A stretch of DNA of 64,000 nt, taken from contig AP026541.1 in NCBI GenBank assembly GCA_026075535.2, positions 2,542,001-2,606,000 on the forward strand. Reading direction: 5' to 3'. The notes beneath the pieces are model-generated. The model did no database searches, was not told where the DNA came from, and saw only the letters and a list, made by a program, of their open reading frames with translations. Below, piece by piece: positions 33,342 to 44,885 of the stretch (positions are counted from its first letter, which is position 1; each line of letters begins with the position of its first letter). Made by a program: the position numbers and the translations under genes. This DNA comes from Tricholoma matsutake (lineage: Eukaryota; Basidiomycota; Agaricomycetes; Agaricales; Tricholomataceae).

Positions 33342-36300
33342 ATGGCACCCTCAGATTTTGTGAATGCCAACCTTGACGAGATAGTAGAGCAGTTGACGAT
33401 CGACGAGGCGATTCAGCTTATTGCAGGTGTAGGGCTTTGGCATACCCACAGCGTGGACAGATTAGGGATTCCTGCAGTAAAGGTTTGTTTGTCCACGTCC
33501 GAATTGGAGTCGGATAAGAGACTGAGTAGCATTTGCAGGTTAGCGATGGACCTAACGGGATTCGCGGTAATCATTTCTTCATGAGCACACCAGCCAAGTG
33601 CCTCCCGGTACGTTTATGACGCGACTTCGACCCCTCACTGTGCTCGTTATGTTGATAGTCTGCTACTGCCCTTGGTGCAACATGGGACACAAAGCTGATT
33701 GAGGAGGTCGGCTTGAAATTACTTGCAAAGGAAGCAAAGCTCAGGGCAGCATCTGTTATTTTGGCGCCTACCTGCAACATACAGCGCGTATGTGGTTTTG
33801 GAAGTGCAGCCAACCAATATTGATCGAACATCTGCAGAGCCCGCTTGGAGGTCGAGTATGTCGCGTAAGCTTGATGACTGAATTATACTGATCCTTTCCC
33901 TCTCAACAGAGTTTTGAGAGTTTCGCTGAGGATCCTTATCTGTCTGGAATGCTGGCTGCATCTTATGTGAACGGCGTTCAAAGTGGAGGCATAGGCGCTA
34001 CTATCAAACACTTTGTGTATGACTATTTTGAGCCCATTACCTTCTCCACTAATTTATCAATTGTTAAGGGGAAACGATAAAGAAGATGATAGACACGCTT
34101 ATGACAGCATCATGAGCGATCGAGCGCTTCGTGAAATCTATCTCATGCCATTCATGTTGGCCAAGAAATTCGCCAACCCCTGGGCGATAATGACCGCGTA
34201 AGTGTTTTTATTCAGTATCTATCTTCCATCGTCATTATACCTCTTCTACAGCTATAACCGCGTAAACGGGACCCATGTGTCAGAACACCCGTTCCTGCTT
34301 CTCAACATCCTCCGTGAAGAGTGGGGTTATACCGGTATGGTATGTCGTTTTAATGTATAAATGCTGTTCACGTCGGCATCTGACGTTTTGCTCTCAGACA
34401 ATGAGTGATTGGTTGGGAGTGTACAGCGTCGACTTAAGTATCAAGGCTGGTCTGGACTTGGAGATGCCCGGCTCGAATAAATGGCGGACACTTGACCTTG
34501 TCAATCGAAGTATTCAGTCCAGAAAGCTTACTACACGTGTAATCCGGGAAAGGGCAAGAAGCGTCCTTCAGCTAGTGCAAACATGTGCTCGTGGTGCTCC
34601 AGAGGTTCGTTATCTCTCTTCATCGTTGGGATTCGATATTCATCGTCAATTGCTCCGGCTTGTAGGTTCTTGATGGTGATGGCGAAGAACGAACTGTGGA
34701 GAGTGAGGAGGACAAAGCTCTCATGCGGAAGGTCGCTGCAGAAGGCATTGTTCTTCTGAAGAACGAGGGCGACGTATTACCTCTGAATCCCCAGAATCTG
34801 AAGAAGGTAGCTATTGTGGGAGGAAATGCTAAAGCTATCGTGCTGTCTGGTGGAGGTTCCGCATCCTTAAAACCATCCTACTTCATTTCTCCTTATGATG
34901 GAATCGTAAACGCCCTTGCTCCTTATGGAATTGAAGTCACGTACAGCGAAGGTGCCAGAGGTAGGTATCAACTGTTGATTCCTTGTTTAGGCCCTGACGT
35001 TTATGTTTCAACCTTTCAGCAACCATGACGCTGCCATCGCTCGATTATGATCTGTTCACCGCGGACGGCAAGCGTGGCTGGATTGGCTCATGGCACAATC
35101 ACGTCGATGACGATAGTATGGAACCAGTGGATGAGGTATTGAAGGAACAGTTGATTGATGAGACGAAGTTTTTCATTGCGACATCGACGCCTCCGAATAT
35201 CACTCGCAGATGGACGTTACGGCTACGTGGCCAATTAAAGCCTCGTCCTTATGATGTCGATTTCGAATTTGGTTTGTCTGTTGCTGGTCAAGCGAAGGTA
35301 AGGTGTTATCCGGTATAGCCTTGCTCGTGCCTCCAAACCAATGATATGGTTTAATAGTTGTATGTTAACGGTAATCTTGTCATTGACAACTGGACTCGTC
35401 AACGTCGTGGAGATTCTTTCTTCGGTTCCGGAACAATCGAGGAAAGAGGTACATACCCCCTCAAAGCAGACGAGAAACACGACATCTTTGTTGACTTCTG
35501 TAATGTTCGCGGACCTGCGGATGGCGATGAAGACGAGGTGGTGATGGACATGTGAATTTCCTTCCCTGCTTTCCTTATTACATGCCTAACGTCAACTTAC
35601 ACTAGGTTCCCAGGAGTGCACCTGGGTGGTGCTGAGGTCATAGATCCCGATGAGACAATTGTTCAGGCTGTTGAATTAGCAAAGGATGCCGACGTCGTCA
35701 TTGCCGTTGTTGGACTGAACGCAGATTGGGAGACGGAAGGCTACGACCGTACCACACTAGCTTTGCCTGGGCGTACCGACGAATTAGTATCGAAGGTTGC
35801 AGCTGCGAATCCCCAGACGATCGTTGTGACTCAGTCTGTACGTCATCTTCGACACTACACATAAGACGACTCTTACTCGCTTATATTAGGGCTCTTCGAT
35901 TATGATGCCATGGGTAGACTCTGTTTCTGGTCTAGTTCATGCATGGTACCTCGGAAACGCGACTGGGGACTCCATTGCAGATGTTTTGTTTGGGAAACAT
36001 AATCCATCTGGAAAGTTGTCCTTGACGTTCCCAAAGGCTGAAGAAGACGTCCCTTCCTATGGCCATTTCCATTCGGAGAACGGAAAGGTGCGCTATGCAG
36101 AGGACCTCTTTGTTGTGCGTTATTCTTGTCCTTCTGGGTTCTCATTTCCCGCTTTCTCACAACGTCCTTTGTAGGGTTATAAACACTACCAACACCGCAA
36201 AATTGCCCCGCTTTTCGCATTCGGGTAATTTTACTTCTTCTCGTAGTCGGAGACGACGGACTGAAACCATTTTGCCTAGATACGGCCTTTCTTACACCAA

Positions 36301-36688
36301 ATTCGCTATCGAGGATCTCCAGCTATCCGAACCAGTCACCTCAGACGGTGAATTCAGCCTATCCGCATCACTCTTTGTTGCGAACGTCGGCTCGGTCACC
36401 GGATCTGAGGTCGTACAGCTCTATGTTGCCCTCCCTACAACTTCTGATCTCACCCACCCGCCTCTTCAATTGAAGGCCTTCGCCAAGGTTCGCGATCTGC
36501 AGCCTGGCGTGAGTGAGCGCGTTGACCTGCAGCTCGATAAGTACGCTGTGTCTTACTGGGACGATCGATTCAATACATGGAGTGTGGAGAAAGGAGAGTA
36601 TCATATCTATGTGGGAACAAGCAGCGATAACCTCCCTCTCGAGGCAGCTTTTAACATCGCGAATGGATTTGAATGGAAAGGAATTTGA
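33342..36688 (+). CDS. Glycoside hydrolase family 3 beta-glucosidase with PA14 insert
   Basis: The ATG at 33342 begins [19 protein letters not shown]. Spliced exons continue [55 protein letters not shown] and MSDWLGVYS, whose aspartate (about 34410) is the GH3 nucleophile. Next comes the alpha/beta sandwich domain ([15 protein letters not shown]). A PA14 domain (about 35080-35540, [19 protein letters not shown]) is inserted before [16 protein letters not shown], and a fibronectin III-like tail (GSEVVQLYV) ends at TGA 36686-36688. It should hydrolyse beta-glucosides or cello-oligosaccharides. No signal peptide is seen, so an intracellular role is likely. About ten short introns; the gene appears intact. 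Confidence 0.9.
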
Positions 36689-37003
36689 GATATATGCAAA
36701 GAAATCCGAATATGGCTGTTGTATGTATTATAATCAGACATGTTGTGGAGTATTTTCTACCTTCGAAGGATCGTGGTTCCGACACATTGGAGCACGCCTG
36801 CAGAAACGACCTGGGACCAAAGAAGACCTGACTACCGAGCCTGCCACCACTGTAGAATGACCAATGAGCGGAAACCACCTGGATCACACCTGTGAATTCG
36901 AGTGTCATTAATTAAAAGTATATGTATATACGGAGTTGTCGAACGTCGTCCTGCAATGAAACGAGATAATCAATGCAGTCAATGATCATCGTCTATGTCC
37001 CCG
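36689..37003. other. Intergenic gap between convergent GH3 and BTB genes
   Basis: Convergent 3' ends. No coding feature or repeat recognised. Confidence 0.5.
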
Positions 37004-38065
37004 TTAAAGGTCGGGGAAGAATGAAGGCAAGGAATCAAAAAAATCGCGTCGGGCATCAAACAGGATTTGGTCCCATTTCGCATTGCAGTCTGGGCAAACG
37101 GCATCCTCCACCACCTGGCTAGTCCCCCGTTCGACCTTGTGACTTCTCATGGAACGCAGGGTGTATAACACGTCCAAGTTTCGCATCACCGTACGATGGA
37201 GCACCGCAACTCTCCAGAATATATGTTGGTGGCAAGGAGCACCGGCGACGCAATGCCACGTGTCAAACATGGACGCTTCCATCCGATCCGCCAGCCATTT
37301 AAACATACGCTCGCGGCCCATCATGGCCTTTTCTCGGTCTGCAGGAGAGAGAAGGTGTATTCTAGCCCCACGAACATTTCGTACGCCCTGCCCATGTTGT
37401 TTGTAAATAGCATTCACCGGCAGACGTGATAGGTGAAAGAATGGAAGTGTCTGAAGTTGGGGTTGGAACATACGAGCTAGGCGAATGACGGATGCAGGCT
37501 CCGGGGCAACGTCATCCATTGTAAGCCCCGGGGAGCTTTTTAGGCGGCGAAGGTACAGTGCTTCGCGTTCGTCCCATCCTTGAAGTGTCTGTGGCCAATC
37601 CTCACAAATGTGGGAAAGAATCATGTCCTTTAGGGGGTCAATGAGAAACCTGTCAGCAAGTTTCAGTGCCCCATACAAGGAAAATGCGATATCTGGGTCG
37701 CCTCGTTGCAAAGGTGCCGCACTAAATGTGTAACTAATAAGTTGAAGATGTTAAGGTTATTTGGGATGAAGAAATGCTCACAACGGCTCATACAAAAATT
37801 TTAGAAATATATTGAGGTCCCTTGGATCTTCCTGAAATTCGACGAGAGGTACACCGTCGTAGAGATCACATACACTTGTAGATGAGCCAAGCAAAATGTG
37901 ATCGCTTAGAGCTTGGGAATGTTTTGAAAGAATGGATTGGTGTACGCGGAAGTAAGTGTGATTCCCTTCATGGTCGCGGGTGAGAATGACGAGATTTCCA
38001 TCAGGGAAGTAAAGGTCGGGATCGTTGGTAATATTTATACAGGCATCGTCTGAGCACACCGACAT
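37004..38065 (-). CDS. BTB/POZ domain protein
   Basis: Start ATG at 38065 (MSVCSDDACIN). Exon 1 encodes a BTB/POZ fold: DPDLYFPDGNLVILTRDHEG, FRVHQSILSKHSQALSDHI, DGVPLVEFQEDPRDLNIFLKFLYEP. One intron of about 45 bases (near 37738-37785) leads to exon 2 with YGALKLADRFLIDPLKDMILSHI, the usual helical continuation. The C-terminal half is particular to the large BTB families of agaricomycetes and includes CPDCNAKW near the end, where two cysteines may bind metal with upstream C-x-H residues. BTB proteins dimerise and often act as Cul3 adaptors or nuclear factors; no substrate can be inferred. About 335 residues, apparently intact. Confidence 0.85.
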
Positions 38066-38118
38066 AATGAAGTGACAGCGACGCGTCACCAAATATTTGG
38101 ATCGACATATAGAATTGT

Positions 38119-38159
38119 CACCACGTGCAGGTCTCGTCACCACGTGCAGGTCTCGTCAC
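38119..38159. promoter_or_regulatory. Tandem 19-bp repeat with CACGTG E-boxes
   Basis: CACCACGTGCAGGTCTCGT occurs twice in direct repeat (38119-38137, 38138-38156) followed by CACC. Each unit carries the palindromic E-box CACGTG, the site of bHLH factors such as Pho4/Cbf1 in fungi. It lies 54 bases upstream of the BTB start codon and about 100 bases from the acetyltransferase pseudogene. Confidence 0.7.
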
Positions 38160-38258
38160 CTACAATACATGTGAACCCCATATAAGGGGAAGAACAGCGC
38201 TGACAATGATCACAGCATGCTGTCAGGTTCTTAAAACCGAGTCTTGTCTTCTGTGGCG

Positions 38259-38799
38259 GTGACAAGTATGACCCCGATTTTACAATCCGAAACTTTCGCG
38301 AATCAGATGCAATAAAAGTACGCGAGCTCTTTGTCTTAGCCATGGGAACAGGTCTTAAGTTGTGTCGTTCGTTGAGGGGTTGATGCTTTCTCTCAAGTGT
38401 ACCCCGGGTAGGGGGTTCACCGTCTAAAATTGCACTTCGGCAGCACTTCCACCCTGTCTCCTACATATTCTATGCCTTCATCACCCTTGGTCTTATTCTT
38501 GTATCCCAGTCAAGAACGCATGGTTCTGGGGGCATCTATTAATCGGAATATCTACTGTTTTCTTTGGATACCATTCAATACTGGCGCAGCTTTATGAAAT
38601 ATCTCAAGGAGAGATGCGGGATGATCTTGCAGATATAGCAGGTCATTATAAGTTGCAGCCAGTCCGTCCAGATGAAGAAGAGCTGGCGCCATTCGGCCGT
38701 AGTGGATTTTGGGTAGCTGAGAGGGAACGTCCAGATAAAAGTGGCCTAGAAATTGTTGGCTGCGTGGGGTACTCATCGATCACTTTACAAAGAGACTGA
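38259..38799 (+). pseudogene. Broken copy of the neighbouring GNAT acetyltransferase gene
   Basis: Aligned with the intact gene at 39099, this copy has FTIRNFRESDAIKVRELF, a hydrophobic block (SYIFYAFITLGLILVSQS) and DDLADIAGHYKLQPVRPDEEEL with GFWVAERERPDKSGLEIVGCVG. The start codon position reads GTG, an early one-base deletion shifts the frame, stops occur in the middle, and the C-terminal acetyl-CoA binding part is absent. It is a decayed, 3'-truncated tandem duplicate about 840 bases upstream of the intact gene. Confidence 0.82.
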
Positions 38800-39098
38800 G
38801 GGTTGGAGTGCGGAGTTTAAAATTGAGGATATTGCCGTCTGATCTAAAAATACATTTGTGATTAACAATTGCATACCACTTTCTGCCCTACCCCGGAACT
38901 GCGGCTGGATTGGAGCCTGATACCCCCTGGGAACGAGACTGACCTCAAGATGATATCAGGCGACGTTGCACATGCATCTACAGGCTCCTTTATAATCCTA
39001 GTAATCACTGGCATCCTGGTTGATTGTAATTTCTTGACCTCTTGATCTGGCCGGGCTTGAACTTCAATGCAATGAAGGCTGTTTGATCGCCTGCGACG

Positions 39099-39948
39099 AT
39101 GGCAAGTACGACGAATAATTTTACAATCCGAAACTTTCGCAAATCAGACGCAGTGAAGGTCCGTGAGCTTTACGTCTGGGCGATGGCAACAGGTCGTAAG
39201 TCTGCTACTTCAGGGAGTAGATGCCTTTCCTCAAGGGCACCTCGAATAGCGAAGTCACCGTGTAGAATTGCGCTTCGGCGACTCCTATTCCATCCTAGAT
39301 CCTACATATACTATGCACTCTTCATCTTTGGTCTTGTTCTTGCGACCCACTCGCAAAACCGCAAGGTTTTGGGGGCATTTCTGTCAATCGGAGTGGCTGC
39401 TTTGTTCTTTGGATATCGCTTTATCCTATCACGCGCCTTCATCAAATATTGCGAGGGCTGCCTGCAGGATGACCTCGCAGACATCATAGGTCATTATAAG
39501 CTGCGGCCAATCCGTCCAAATGACGAAGAGCTGGTGCCATCCAGCCCCAGTGGATTCTGGGTCGTTGAGAGAAAATGCCCAGACGAAGGTTGCATAGAAC
39601 TCGTCGGTTGTGTGGGTTTAGGTATGATACTTTGGTTGTCTCACAAAGGGACTGAAAAACTGCCCTATAGACTGCCAAATGAAAGACGGCACCCTTCAGG
39701 GTGAACTTCGTCGAATGGTTGTTTCGCCAGATCATCGAGGCATGGGTATCGCTGCAATGCTTATTGAGAACCTCATTGCTCATGCCCGGCAAAACAACGT
39801 TTTGTCTATCTCTCTGGTGACGAGTCATTTTCAAGGCCCTGCTAGGAGACTGTACCAGAGGTATGGATGGGTGGAGCAGCGCAAAATATGGATGCGAAGT
39901 GATTTTTTAGGAAGATGGATATTTTTCTGTCAGTTAAAGTTGATCTAA
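39099..39948 (+). CDS. Membrane-anchored GNAT N-acetyltransferase (NAT8-like)
   Basis: Start ATG at 39099. The N-terminal FTIRNFRKSDAVKVREL is the first GNAT strand and helix. Two hydrophobic segments follow (YIYYALFIFGLVLAT; then a stretch near FLSIGVAALFFGYRFIL), as in NAT8-type enzymes. After GFWVVERKCPDEGCIELVGCVGL an intron of about 50 bases (near 39623-39670) joins to the core ELRRMVVSPDHRGMGIAAMLIE, whose RGMGIA is the acetyl-CoA pyrophosphate loop, and then ARRLYQRYGW near the C-terminus. About 260 residues. The substrate is unknown. Whether a further small intron lies near 39197-39240 is unclear, since the unspliced frame is also open there. Confidence 0.82.
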
Positions 39949-40474
39949 CTGGTGCGCAGTGCGAAGTCATTGACATCTAGATTATGTTTGTCGTTTGACC
40001 TTGCAGAGAGGATATTAAGACCGATCACGTCGCTGTTTCGTTCATGTTTCTATCCCTCGAGCCCCGTCTAAATTTCCCCCTGATCCCAACTCCACTGTCC
40101 TAATCTTTCCTTGTAATCATTTTGCGAAACTCATTTTCTTCCCAACTTGACCGTTCTCTTGCTAGAGCTGTGTAACGCAAGAATAAAACTTCATCAGAAT
40201 CTCCATCTCGGATCATATGGGATCGACTTGTGTAACACGATGCCAACGTTTGCTTTCTCACACGCAGTTCCATGTCAATTAGCTTCCGTCTCTTTGACAG
40301 CTTCTGCTAGTGGAAGGCATGCCGCTGCAGTGAAGTGGATAGTGCGAACATTATGCAGCCAGAAAATTCGGATAGTGCCAAAGATTTCATCAATTTTGAA
40401 CTCGAATTTCGGAAAGGCACTGATTGTCATTCCATACAAAATTAGAAGTTCCCAGCAGATCACATTAACGCGAT
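39949..40474. other. Convergent intergenic region
   Basis: Between the acetyltransferase and RAP1-like genes. Open frames here show no recognisable domain. Confidence 0.4.
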
Positions 40475-43400
40475 TCAGCCCATTTTCTCCCTCAAACGTA
40501 TGAGGTGCAGCGCAGTCCACTTCCTCATAAACTCGGGAGGCATCCTGCTCTCAATCGCTCTCAACGCATCTGCATTCTTCGCACTCGCAGATATGAACGC
40601 AGCCTCCTCCTCATCTCCCCACTGAGAATTAGCAGGAAGCTCCAGATCGAAGGCTCCAACTCCAGCAGTCGTTTGCACCTCTACTGTAGGGGGGCGGGTA
40701 CGTGGCACTTCCTCAGCCTCTTCCTCCTGCACCTCTGGAGACTGCGACATTTCTTTGGGATCAGATATTTCCCTTGGGATAAACTCCCCGATACCACCGA
40801 CACTCGCGTGTTGCCTTTGGCGCTTTAATGCCTCTTCCCTGCGACCTTGCTTGACAAATCTTGTGTACTGTCCTGCACGCGATGAACGCGGCGGCGAATA
40901 GTCTGACATCGGATCGTCGTCGTCCTGGCGGAATGGCTGGATGTTCAGGTCACGTCGTTCAGAATTCGCCGACCGACGTGGAGAGGACAGACGATGTTCG
41001 AGGTCTATCCGTTCTGGACTGCTGCCAAGAACTTGAGGCCTTGACGCGGAATCACGTAATTTCTTCTTCCCTTCCTTCTCTCGTTGCTCCTCTTCCCTTT
41101 GCATAACTTCATAGATTCTCTCCGACACCTCGCCAACTACCGGTTTGAGTCTATTAAAATACTCTTCTGTTCTCGCGATGCTTCCCATCGCCTGCCAGAC
41201 CTTCATCACTGCCTCCTCGGAAAATGATGTATTCCTCGCTATCAGAGACAGGGCCCTCGAAACCCCGAGGAGCTGGACCGTAGCAAGGTCTTCATCGGTT
41301 GTGGGGAGTGCCAGAAGGTGGCTGCTGTCGGCATCAGCAGTTCGGATCCTAATGCTGTCTGGGGTCGAGCGGAGCGAGGATGTACGCGATCGCAAGGGCA
41401 AGGACTGTCTCATACGAATGCTTGCAGTCGACCTTGCCAATTCTTCGCGCAGATCGATACGGCGGCCAGCGCTGGCGGCTTCGAAGGGGGAGGAGGAGGT
41501 CCCAATGGTATGCCGTCGCCCAGGATCGTCACGAGTTTTCCCTATTCGCTTTTCCTTGGATTCTACCTGAGGTAAAACTGGGGGCTGTGGGAGGTCGATG
41601 AATGGGTTGTCTGGCGTCCAGGACTCACTTGGCATGGGGAAGCTCATTTGTAGTAGAGAGGACGGCTGCCTCTTCAACTTACCGTTCTGGGTTACTGAGG
41701 ATATTGATAATGGTGGTTTGGTATGGGCATCTGAACCAGTTGGTTGTCCGTTTACCAGTTTGTCCCGCTTTTGAGACACATGAACAGCGTTGGCATCAGA
41801 AGGCGGTAGGACTTTTCTTCCATCACTAAAATGGGACTTCGAATGTGTCGGTCCCTTGACAGGCGAAGAAGGCTGCGGTGGCATGTCGGAGAGAAGGATG
41901 CGCGAGGACGATGGTTGGGCGTTGACTTGAGCTGGTGGCCGAGGTCGTTGAGCTGGAGGTACAGGAAGTACAGGCTTGCCCGATGCTTTAGTTTCTGCAT
42001 CCACCGTGGCTGGGATCGCCCTCTCCTTTCCTTTGCCTTTATCAATGGCCTTATCTTTATCTTTTCCTTCGTCGATTGCATTTCTCCTATCGACGACCTT
42101 GCTCTCTCCCCAAATCTTCTCTCGCTCAATTACTTTTCCACTCTCATGCTCGGCGTTCCTCTCAATCCCAGAGACAGTCCGCCTTCTGGCAGGCGGCCAC
42201 GTCTCCTTCTTTCTCCGTGGTTCACTATCGCTTTCCGTGTCGCTACCTCCGCCCCCATTCTTTCTCGCCCCAACAAACGAGTTCCCATACGGCCCCTCAA
42301 TCAATTTTGGAGGTCGCGGTCTCGCAGTGGAAGAGGGGATTTTTCCATTCTGCGGCGCAGGCGTGGGGGTAGACGGGATTGAGCTGAAGAAGTCATTATC
42401 TGTAGGCAATGTTCTGCTTTGAAGGCGTGCGTGTGCGTGTGCTGGTGGATTTCGGCGGGTTGGAGGGTCCGATTTGGGTTTGTCGGGGAGGGAAACGGAT
42501 GGTGGGAGTGCTGACTTGGAGGTGGTGGATATTTGGGGCTGAGGAGCGGGATGTGAGGAAGAAGCGGTGTACGCTCCTGGGATTTGAGACTCGGCATGTT
42601 GTCTTTCATGAAGGTGTGGGGAGGGCACTGATTCGATGGCGGGGTATAGGGCTTCATAGCCGCCAGATGGGTCTTTACCGCCTCTTGCTTGGAGTCTGAG
42701 ATAAGGTGTCCGTTAACACGTATGCATATAGGGATGTGCAGAATAAAAAGCTCACTCATCCCGAGACGAACTCGTGGTGGATTCAGAATCAGATGCGGTG
42801 ATCAGCTGCTCGCCAACCTCCTGAGCATCCATGTCCTCCTCGGTTTCACTACCGGTATGTGTATCCGGCAGCTCACTGACTTCAACTCCTTCGGCTTCGT
42901 CATCTGATGAACCAAAGATATTGCCCTCGTAATCGTCTGAGCCTACTGGTGCGTTATTCTCCTCCTCGTCATCTTTATCATCCCCGTCATCCAAACCTTC
43001 AGCATCCGCATGTTGTTTTTCACTTGCACTCCCACTTTTCGGCTTAACCATGGTACCCTCATTCGCAACCTGCATTTCGCCTTGAGCCCGTTTTGCTGTT
43101 GAAACAGGCTTGTGACGCATTATCTTCCCACTGAGCCCCCCACGACTCGCTCCTTCACCCTTGTCTTCCTTCACCTCCTCCACCACCTCCTCCTCCTTCA
43201 AGTTCTCACGTCGTTCGCGTTCGATCTTCGCACGTCTCTGAACTTCTTCCACCCTTTGCCGCTTCCGCTTCCTGTCATCTTTCGCTCCCTCACCTTCTGA
43301 GTGGTCGTTATCATCAACATCGTTATCGTCTCTAGCTCTTTTCTGCCGCACAGAAGAAAACGGTTTCTGAGGTTTGCTCGCATCAATCCCGTGTTTTTTC

Positions 43401-43752
43401 TGGTGTTGCCTAATCTTGTGATCAAAAGAATCCTTGTTCTTGTAATAGCGGTCGCGCCATGACTGCCATGTATGCCTCTTGGACCAGCTCCACTTGCGTT
43501 GTTCCTGCGGGAACAAATACGTAGTCATAATCTTGTGTGCAATACTACAGTGGACTATTACAGCACACACATTTTCGACCAAGGTTTTGTACAGAGCATT
43601 GCCACTGCGCCCAGCCTGTTGTGGGTTGTACTTTGCGATGTATTTCACGAGTAACCTTTCGTCGTCCGAGGTGTAAGCATTACGACTATGACGATTCAAC
43701 GATGAGTTGTCGGCGTTCAGTATAAGGTGAAGTAGGAAAGGTACCTAGACAT
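40475..43752 (-). CDS. rap1: RAP1-like telomere protein with Myb domain
   Basis: Start ATG at 43752-43750 in a tiny first exon (ATGTCTAG), spliced to SRNAYTSDDERLLVKYIAKY. The RAP1-type Myb domain continues GNALYKTLVEN, an intron, then EQRKWSWSKRHTWQSWRDRYYKNKDSFDHKI. A long acidic and lysine-rich linker follows. An intron at about 42761-42698 joins in frame to a large exon (about 740 codons) of proline/serine-rich sequence containing a helical segment, LLGVSRALSLIARNTSFSEEAVMKVW and EEYFNRLKPVVG, which may be the shelterin-interaction part. Rap1 binds or is tethered to telomeres and controls their length and silencing. Total about 1,040 residues. The Myb call is good; the joining of both halves into one gene relies on compatible splice phase. 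Confidence 0.78.
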
Positions 43753-44885
43753 GGTGCCCGTGTAAACAGGTCATCAGGAACGAACAGAGAAATGTTAAAG
43801 CAGCTAAACCAGGAGGGTAATCTGCAGCGTCTGGTTCCTATTCTAGACAGATAACTTCCTGTCGTCCAGAAGCGGTACACGCGCAGACGGAAGATTGAAT
43901 GTTAACGGATTACTTGTGAGCCCTGTACCGCAGATGATGGTAAGAATATGAAATGCAATCCAATCTGAGACGAAGTGCCCGGTTCACAAGAACACGCTTG
44001 TCACGTCACGAGGTCACATGTCACATGTGACCTTTTCACTACGACGTCACCAGACCATGCTTCCTTACAGACCAGCACTCACTGCATTTCAAGGCGCCTT
44101 TGAGACACTAGAGTCCAATCTGCCTTCCAACGCTTCACTATACTATAGTTGACAGATATGATCGTCTTGTTGGGGTCCCTTTCATTGCATCGTTGGACAC
44201 ATGGATGATTACGAGCTGTGATTTTGGAACTACCAGCTACATAGCGTGTTTAACTGGCACTACATCCGGTGTGTCCTCAAAAATTTCTATATGCCTATCA
44301 AGCAATTGACAACATTACACTATTTCTCCTTGCCGTTCCGTATAAGAGACTATGAGGACGAGAGTGACTTTGAATTTGATGATGAAAGTAAAATCCTTCT
44401 TATCCTTCTTACCTTTGTGAATTGAAGGCACGCCAGCACTTGGAGGCAGTAGAACGCAATTGTGCCATTGTGACATGGAACTCCCTCCATTGTTATTTAT
44501 TTCAGGAGGTTTGACACAAATTTCATGATGCCTGAATTTACGTGTCTTCCAAGATCCCTAATAGGAGACTGGCCGACGACTGGCATGCGCAAATGGGCTT
44601 CTGTTAAGAGGCGAAGACGGCACGCTTCTCTTTGCGGATCAGAGTCGAGTGATGACATAGCGTGCAGAAGCGTTCACCTGAAAGACGTTAGCGAATAGAT
44701 ATCATGATACGAGCGAGGTCAATGAAAAAGCAAGCACTGGGTGCTTGCCATGAATCTTTTCATCAGTGTACGTACGTTCGCTAGTGGAAACCGCAGACGC
44801 TCGCTGAGCACAGGAAATTAGTTAGATTGCTTCACATTAAGATAGATTACGAGCGTTCCGAGCAACTCCAATAAGAAAAGGAAAT
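43753..44885. other. Intergenic region with no gene seen
   Basis: About 1.1 kb between the RAP1-like start and the 3' end of the ATG15-like gene. It contains a repeated cacgtcac/cacatg cluster at about 43998-44030 (gtcacgtcacgaggtcacatgtcacatgtgacc), probably promoter sequence for RAP1. No frame with recognisable content. Confidence 0.45.

Noticed and set aside
40505..42699. Plus-strand frames of 75-183 codons opposite the RAP1-like gene
   Set aside because: They are reverse-strand shadows of a long, compositionally biased coding exon.
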